A DNA stretch of 34,790 nt from Bacteroidota bacterium (GTDB lineage: Bacteria; Bacteroidota; Ignavibacteria; SZUA-365), in assembly GCA_003246455.1 (NCBI GenBank), contig QKAF01000077.1:1-34790 (forward strand), read 5' to 3'. Below, one piece after another: positions 32,580-34,790 of this stretch. The notes below the pieces were generated by a model that saw nothing but the letters and a program-made list of their open reading frames with translations, had not been told where the DNA came from and searched no databases. Made by a program: the position numbers and the translations under genes. How positions within the stretch are numbered: position 1 is the first letter of the stretch; the number at the start of each line of letters is the position of its first letter.

Positions 32580-33740
32580 TCAGTGACGGAGTTTCCACCG
32601 CGCAATGGCGGTCTCATACACGCCCGTGGTACGGCGGGCGATTTCCGGCCAGGCGAATACCTCCTCCACGCGCTTCCGCGCCCCGGCGCCCAGACGGGCG
32701 CGAAGATCCGGGTCGTTGAGGAGGCGAAGGTACGCGGAGGCGAGCTGCTCGGGGCTGCGCGGTTCGACGAGCATGCCGCTCACGCCGTCCTCGATGATCT
32801 CGGGAATGCCGCCCACGTTGGTTCCGACCAGGGGAAGTCCGCTCGCCATCGCTTCGAGACCGGAGATGCTGGTCGCTTCCATGAGCGAGGGCAGCGTCGC
32901 GACGGTCGACAGCGCATAGAACTTCGGCATCGCGGTATTGGGGACGTTGCCGGTGAAAAAGACATCGTGCGACTGCCCCGCATCCCTGAGCAGCGCCTCG
33001 AAGCGCCTGCGCTCGTCGGGGAATCCTCCGCCGACGATGAGAAACTGAACGTCGGGGATTTCGGCCCGCACGAGAGGGATCGCGCGGATGAAATACTCCA
33101 CCCCGTTCTTCGGCTCGAGCCGGCGGGGACAGATGATTACCGGCCGCGCGGGATCAAGGCCGTAATCCTTGTCAATGACGCCGAAGCTGTTGCCGGGCCG
33201 AAATTTCGCTGCGTCGACCCCGTTGGGGATGTAGAAATTCCTGTCAGGCGTGATTCCCGTGGCGGCGGATTTTTCATACAGCTCGTTGCTGGGACTGATG
33301 ATCGCATCCGCGTGACCGAGAAACAGCTTGATTTTCGCACGGCCCGCGGCCGTTTCGAACAGTTCGAGATAGTTCGACGTGTGGTTCGTCCACACCAGCG
33401 GCAGATCGTGCCGCAGGGTCCAGGTCGTCCAGCAGTTGGGCGTCAGGTCGTGCCAGTGCAGTACGTCGAACGGCGCGGCGGCGTGCAGCCTGCGCACATA
33501 GTCGCGCACCTTGCGGATGTAGAGCACATGCTTGATCTTCGGCGTCTGATTGTCGACGAAAAGCTTGTGCACGGTGAACCCTTCCACTTCCTCCACGTGA
33601 TCATCACCCGCGCCGTGCACCGGATGCACGAGTTCGAGCCGGTGTCCGTTCTGCACGTGTGCGCGCGCGAGTTCGAGCGCATGACTCGCCATGCCGCCGA
33701 TGTTGGGAAGGAAGTCGGATGTCAGGAGAAGTATATTCAT
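32580..33740 (-). CDS. Glycosyltransferase family 4 protein
   Basis: GT-B fold transferase of 386 residues, middle gene of the run. It begins MNILLLTSDFLPNIGGMASHALELARA, the Gly-rich acceptor loop of GT4 enzymes. DVLHWHD and VWTNHTSNYLELFE follow, then IPNGVDAAKFRPG at the hinge, IICPRRLEPKNGVEYFIRA, and the donor-binding stretch LPSLMEATSISGLEAMASGLPLVGTNVGGIPEIIEDG with the E-x7-E pair. It lies 15 bases after the CgeB-like gene. The three genes probably add successive sugars to one glycan; the sugar types cannot be inferred. Confidence 0.94.
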   Translation of the reverse strand: MNILLLTSDFLPNIGGMASHALELARAHVQNGHRLELVHPVHGAGDDHVEEVEGFTVHKLFVDNQTPKIKHVLYIRKVRDYVRRLHAAAPFDVLHWHDLTPNCWTTWTLRHDLPLVWTNHTSNYLELFETAAGRAKIKLFLGHADAIISPSNELYEKSAATGITPDRNFYIPNGVDAAKFRPGNSFGVIDKDYGLDPARPVIICPRRLEPKNGVEYFIRAIPLVRAEIPDVQFLIVGGGFPDERRRFEALLRDAGQSHDVFFTGNVPNTAMPKFYALSTVATLPSLMEATSISGLEAMASGLPLVGTNVGGIPEIIEDGVSGMLVEPRSPEQLASAYLRLLNDPDLRARLGAGARKRVEEVFAWPEIARRTTGVYETAIARWKLRH

Positions 33741-33755
33741 AGAATGTCTGTCGAA

Positions 33756-34787
33756 TCAGCTGCCGATCAGCGCGCGCGTATCGTCGACGATACGCTGCAG
33801 ACGGTGAACGGCCTGATGCTCGCGCACCGCGCGCTCGTGACCGGCCTGTGCGATTGCGAGACGCTCGTCTTCGTGATCGAGATAGTAGGTGATTTTTTCC
33901 TTCAGTTCGTCCACCGAGTCGAAACAGGCGATTTCCCGGCCTTCGACGTACAGTTCTTCCGCCTGCTCGCGGGAGCGCTGCGTCAGGAGGAATCCGCCGT
34001 AGCCGGGAATTTCCAGTGTCCGGACGTTGTGCGAATCCTTGTTCTGTTCGCGGAGGAAGTTCAGGTGGATGCGCGAGACAGCGAAGAGCTTCGAGATTTC
34101 GTCACCGTATACCGCGTTTCCTTTCCAGCGGGCACGCAGGGGATTCGACTCGGCCACGCGTTCCCACATGTTGCCCCAGACGGACAGGTCGAACTCGGTG
34201 ACCTTTTCCAGCCACCATTCGCGCATGGGTTCCCATGTCCCGGCAAACACCACGTCGGTGGCATATTTCGCGCGGTCGGCGTCGCTGACGCTCCCCGGCC
34301 GCTGGAGCATGGCGGGGTCGTAGCAGAACGCCAGGTATTCGACGCGCGGCGCACCTGCCTCGCGGAGCGGCTGCATGAGCGACTTCGCGTAGATGTAGTA
34401 GATGTCGAACAGCGGAATGCTCGCGATGCTGTCGCGCGTGGCATTGCGGTTTTCCACGTTGAACGGTCCGTCGGGATACCACTGCAGCAGCACAGGATGG
34501 AATCGCTCTTTCACTTCGCGAATCGCACTCTCGAAAATGGTTTCTCCCTTGAGAAACAGGACGGCATCGGGACGGAATTCCTCGACCGCGGCAACGAACG
34601 CGGCATTCATCTGCCTTCGGTTGATGCGCCGCGTCAGCGCGCTGACGACCGGGAGACTCCCGCCCGTCGTGAAATACGGCTGACGGAAGTCGAACACCCG
34701 TACCTCGCAGCCCAGCTGTTCGAGATACCCCTTGTACGACCAGCCGCCGGTTCCATACCAATATTCACAGACGAGGAGCAGTTTCAT
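33756..34787 (-). CDS. CgeB-like glycosyltransferase family protein
   Basis: A 343-residue protein of the CgeB/Glyco_trans_1_2-like group, first gene of the run within the window. It opens MKLLLVCEYWYGTGGWSYKGYLEQLG, has DAVLFLKGETIFESAIREVKE and LLQWYPDGPFNVENRN in the first lobe, and in the second lobe VVFAGTWEPMREWWLEKV, RIHLNFLREQNKDSHNVRTLEIPGYGGFLLTQRSREQAEELYVEGREIACFD, which is the typical CgeB donor-site block. The ATG is three bases from the right edge, so its ribosome-binding site and any upstream partner genes are outside. CgeB itself acts on spore-coat glycans in Bacillus; here a surface glycan role is inferred. Confidence 0.9.
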   Translation of the reverse strand: MKLLLVCEYWYGTGGWSYKGYLEQLGCEVRVFDFRQPYFTTGGSLPVVSALTRRINRRQMNAAFVAAVEEFRPDAVLFLKGETIFESAIREVKERFHPVLLQWYPDGPFNVENRNATRDSIASIPLFDIYYIYAKSLMQPLREAGAPRVEYLAFCYDPAMLQRPGSVSDADRAKYATDVVFAGTWEPMREWWLEKVTEFDLSVWGNMWERVAESNPLRARWKGNAVYGDEISKLFAVSRIHLNFLREQNKDSHNVRTLEIPGYGGFLLTQRSREQAEELYVEGREIACFDSVDELKEKITYYLDHEDERLAIAQAGHERAVREHQAVHRLQRIVDDTRALIGS

Positions 34788-34790
34788 GCG

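Overview
The window looks like chromosome of a GC-rich member of the Bacteroidota/Chlorobiota superphylum, closest in style to Ignavibacteria or Kapabacteria-like lineages. This rests on two large secreted proteins with type IX secretion (T9SS) C-terminal domains of the YPNPFNP type, a TonB-dependent receptor with a carboxypeptidase-regulatory N-domain, secD and secF as separate genes, and promoters with a Bacteroidota-like layout (TTG, 19-21 bases, TAnnTTTG-like). The assignment is inference; no rRNA or other marker gene settles it. I see no prophage, insertion sequence, CRISPR array or tRNA.

Layout. 104-1021 (+) is a cation/Ca2+ exchanger. 1116-3505 (-) is purA followed by an overlapping DUF1611 P-loop gene. 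3596-6810 (-) is secD-secF-STAS, closed by a terminator. 6952-12369 (-) is a T9SS von Willebrand-like protein followed by an M1 aminopeptidase whose translation start lies in a large perfect inverted repeat. 12588-14181 (+) holds two TPM-domain genes. 14259-16255 (-) is groES-groEL, with a clear promoter, a perfect CIRCE operator and an extra 33-bp palindrome upstream. 16475-19846 (-) is a thiamine unit: TPP riboswitch, intrinsic terminator, TonB-dependent receptor and thiamine pyrophosphokinase. 19941-21302 (+) is an M16-family protein that lacks the zinc motif. 21578-21985 (+) is a small secreted protein, followed by a terminator and an 18-bp tandem repeat. 22523-25210 (-) is a T9SS protein with an N-terminal P-domain. 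25560-28531 (+) is an LpxH-like phosphatase overlapping a class A penicillin-binding protein. 28708-29358 (+) is a lipoprotein. 29362-31246 (-) is proline dehydrogenase followed by a metal-chelate-type binding lipoprotein. 31427-34787 (-) is a run of three glycosyltransferase-like genes that enters from beyond the right edge.

Function. Most of the window serves the cell envelope: Sec export (SecDF), T9SS cargo, outer-membrane thiamine uptake, lipid A and peptidoglycan synthesis, and surface glycosylation. Housekeeping genes (purA, groESL) are interleaved. The best regulatory material is in the short intergenic stretches. It includes a TPP aptamer with its terminator, CIRCE plus a second palindrome, a recurring TTG-N19-21-TAnnTTTG promoter layout at ten places, two widely spaced inverted repeats near divergent promoters, and a possible sigma-54 promoter. 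I see no clearly new multi-gene system. The observations most worth following are the groES palindrome, the hairpin over the M1 start codon, the solitary non-catalytic M16 protein and the riboswitch-controlled receptor.
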